Source of the DNA: Bacteroidia bacterium
GTDB lineage: Bacteria; Bacteroidota; Bacteroidia; Bacteroidales; Azobacteroidaceae
Assembly: GCA_025999935.1 (NCBI GenBank)
Contig: BNXY01000057.1
Coordinates: 1-15,223 of the forward strand
DNA length: 15,223 nt
Reading direction: 5' to 3'
In this document: positions 13,361 through 15,223 of the stretch, piece by piece
Position numbering within the stretch: the first letter of the stretch is position 1
Layout of the letters: each line of letters starts with the position of its first letter
The notes under the pieces: model-generated
Seen by the model: only the letters and a program-made list of their open reading frames with translations
What the model was told of the DNA's origin: nothing
Database searches by the model: none
Position numbers and translations under genes: made by a program

Positions 13361-15223
13361 TTACGGTTGTAGTTGCTCTTTCCTCAGCTGGTCTGCTCTC
13401 TTGATACACCAGGCCAAAGCGTTGGCGGTAAATACGGCATTCTGAACAAAGTTATTATTCCCTCCGAAATTTTGCCTATATATCGGAAAGTGAGTATAGG
13501 TATGCCCATTGATTGTTCTTGTTCCAATTTTGAATGGACAAATACTTTCATTGGTTGTAATCCCGTTAGAAGAGTTAAATCCGCCATCGCCGCTCCAGAT
13601 AAAAGGTAGTGTAGCATGACGGAAAAGCGTCGCTGCTGTTTTATTCGATGGAACCTGACTGGCAGAAGCCATGTTTGAATAAAGCACCACCTCTTCCATC
13701 GGCAACCTATCTGCATAATAAGTTGTTGAAGCATCTTCACCCCAAACCGAACCGGCTATATTCCCGAAAGGTCCGTCCAAAATAGGATCATCATTTCGGG
13801 CATAATACATTTTCATTTCTTCGTCGTTACCTTCATAGCCTAATCGATATCTCGTACCGGCGCCAAGTCCCCCGGTAGTCGTTATATCAGGCTTGTTAAA
13901 TACTTTTCTTAAAAAATTTATATTTGAGTTTCTTTGTTCGCAATACATCAGCACAATACCGCCTTTTTTCATAAATTCTACAAGCGTATCGGCTTTTGCT
14001 GCATAGTCAGTCCCGGAAGCAAACATATCTGTATTATAACCTATAATTACAATATCTATTTTCGCATAACCTGCCCGTCCATTTAATAATCTTCCAAAAT
14101 TTTCTTTAGTCATATTTTCCGATACGCTACTCCTAAGACTTACAATACTACCTCCATGATCAGTGCCGCCGACCGGCACTTCATTTCTATTTGCAGCGCT
14201 TCCCAGCTGATTATCAAATCCGGCATAGCGAACAATACTCCATGGATGCGGACCAAAATTATCCTTATCGGTTATCATTTGATTGGTATAACCGGGAGAA
14301 TTGCCAACCCATCCGAAATTATAATTATAGTTGACTAAAAGCTCTCCCTGTCCTTGTCCGATAGTCATTAGCCTTTTTGGAGGAATAATCATATATATGA
14401 GCGCCGTACAGGTAGCTGAGGATGATTCACTGTTGGTGGTAATGTAGAATTGTTTATCGCGGTTGTCGAAAGGCACCCCCTCTCCATAGATTCTTACTAT
14501 CGGGTTATTCCCCAATATACCGCTTCCGCTGAATTTTATGCCGTCCACTTCGTTGCTTGTTATCTCATAGGTCGCTCCGTATGAGGTAGGATCTACATTC
14601 AATGTCAGTTCGATATAATGAATTTTGCCATTTGTGTTAAGCCTCTCTTCTTCATAATACTCTCCAAAAACATTTGTCTTCGAGCAATCCATCGTGTATT
14701 TCGGCCGCACCGTCATGTCTTTTACGAATATATTTTTGCTACACCCGGTTCCTGCAAGTATGTCGTGTCCATTGAATGTAATGGAAACGGGGTCGCCGGG
14801 ATTGCCGGCAGGCGTAAATTCAAGGGGTGTACCGGAACCTTGTACCGTGATATAGTAGTATCCGGGCGACATGAATAAACCGGTTGTCGTGAAAAAATAA
14901 CCGTTGTCATTCGTATTTGTCGCCGCATCCTTTACCGTTGCAATAATCGTGTAAGTGCCGGCTTTGGACACCTTCAAAGGAATATACATGGTGTGTCCGG
15001 ACAGCGCTACGCCGTTCTCGTATATTCCGGTAAATTTCAGACTGTCGCAATTGCCGAGTTCTGCAATGGCGTTGCCTATTTTTTCCTGAAAGGAATTCCA
15101 TTTTTCGCCATCCCATTGATACAGTCCCACATACAATTCTTCTATTTCATCGTCCGTAATGTTATAAACAATTGTACCTGTGTGTTCTTTGTCCAATTGA
15201 GCCTTATTACTCGAATAATTGGC
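13361..15223 (-). CDS. Large probable surface protein, C-terminal part (5' end cut by the window)
   Basis: The frame is open to the right edge, so the N-terminus and any signal peptide are missing; at least 620 residues are coded here. The visible N-terminal half looks like extracellular beta-sandwich modules: NGVALSGHTMYIPLKVSKAG followed by TYTIIATVKD, and YYYITVQGSG. The C-terminal half (about the last 300 residues) resembles a Rossmann-like, glutamine-amidotransferase-like fold: IDIVIIGYNTDMF, then a helix and KGGIVLMYCEQ, followed by NDDPILDGPFG and WGEDASTTYYADRLP. No C-terminal type IX secretion signal is recognised. Large proteins of this make-up occur in gut and oral Bacteroidales, sometimes near fimbrial loci, but the family cannot be named from this and the function is unknown. 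Seven scattered Cys are present. Two hairpins and a terminator lie downstream. Confidence 0.75.
   Translation of the reverse strand, partial: ANYSSNKAQLDKEHTGTIVYNITDDEIEELYVGLYQWDGEKWNSFQEKIGNAIAELGNCDSLKFTGIYENGVALSGHTMYIPLKVSKAGTYTIIATVKDAATNTNDNGYFFTTTGLFMSPGYYYITVQGSGTPLEFTPAGNPGDPVSITFNGHDILAGTGCSKNIFVKDMTVRPKYTMDCSKTNVFGEYYEEERLNTNGKIHYIELTLNVDPTSYGATYEITSNEVDGIKFSGSGILGNNPIVRIYGEGVPFDNRDKQFYITTNSESSSATCTALIYMIIPPKRLMTIGQGQGELLVNYNYNFGWVGNSPGYTNQMITDKDNFGPHPWSIVRYAGFDNQLGSAANRNEVPVGGTDHGGSIVSLRSSVSENMTKENFGRLLNGRAGYAKIDIVIIGYNTDMFASGTDYAAKADTLVEFMKKGGIVLMYCEQRNSNINFLRKVFNKPDITTTGGLGAGTRYRLGYEGNDEEMKMYYARNDDPILDGPFGNIAGSVWGEDASTTYYADRLPMEEVVLYSNMASASQVPSNKTAATLFRHATLPFIWSGDGGFNSSNGITTNESICPFKIGTRTINGHTYTHFPIYRQNFGGNNNFVQNAVFTANALAWCIKRADQLRKEQLQP

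Overview
The window looks like a chromosomal segment of a Bacteroidales-type bacterium (phylum Bacteroidota). The evidence is the repeated Bacteroidetes -7 promoter box TAnnTTTG in front of most genes, the lack of clear Shine-Dalgarno sequences, a TonB-dependent receptor paired with a DUF4249 lipoprotein, and the short single-domain type of Pta. The genus cannot be read from the sequence. No CRISPR array, tRNA, rRNA, transposase or phage gene was seen.

Layout, left to right. Bases 1-110 hold a G+C-richer hairpin-rich segment that looks like a dispersed repeat. trpS (tryptophanyl-tRNA synthetase, minus) is divergent from a plus-strand pair: a short TonB-dependent receptor and a DUF4249 lipoprotein, probably an outer-membrane uptake or surface-binding complex of unknown ligand. 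A 90-bp nested palindrome sits in frame inside the lipoprotein's signal-peptide region. The following gap carries a candidate minus-strand small RNA with its own promoter and terminator. Next is a minus-strand operon, pta - divergent 3-hydroxyacyl-CoA dehydrogenase family gene - ackA: the acetate-forming, ATP-yielding pathway with an unexpected gene in the middle. Divergent from it are a small outer-membrane beta-barrel gene and then uxuA (mannonate dehydratase, hexuronate catabolism), which has a 27-bp palindrome upstream.

Convergent with uxuA is a minus-strand pair, folP-cdaA (dihydropteroate synthase and the membrane diadenylate cyclase), overlapping by four bases. folP is divergent from murF, the last cytoplasmic ligase of the peptidoglycan precursor pathway. 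The gap after murF has a second candidate small RNA (minus) and two abutting hairpins. The right edge cuts through a large minus-strand gene for a probable surface protein with Ig-like stretches and a C-terminal Rossmann-like, glutamine-amidotransferase-like domain.

Most genes are housekeeping. The items most worth a second look are the palindrome that rewrites a lipoprotein signal peptide, the catalytically altered dehydrogenase between pta and ackA, and the two short RNAs that share a common architecture (TTTTTTCA, then TAACAnnGAT, then a G-rich terminator).
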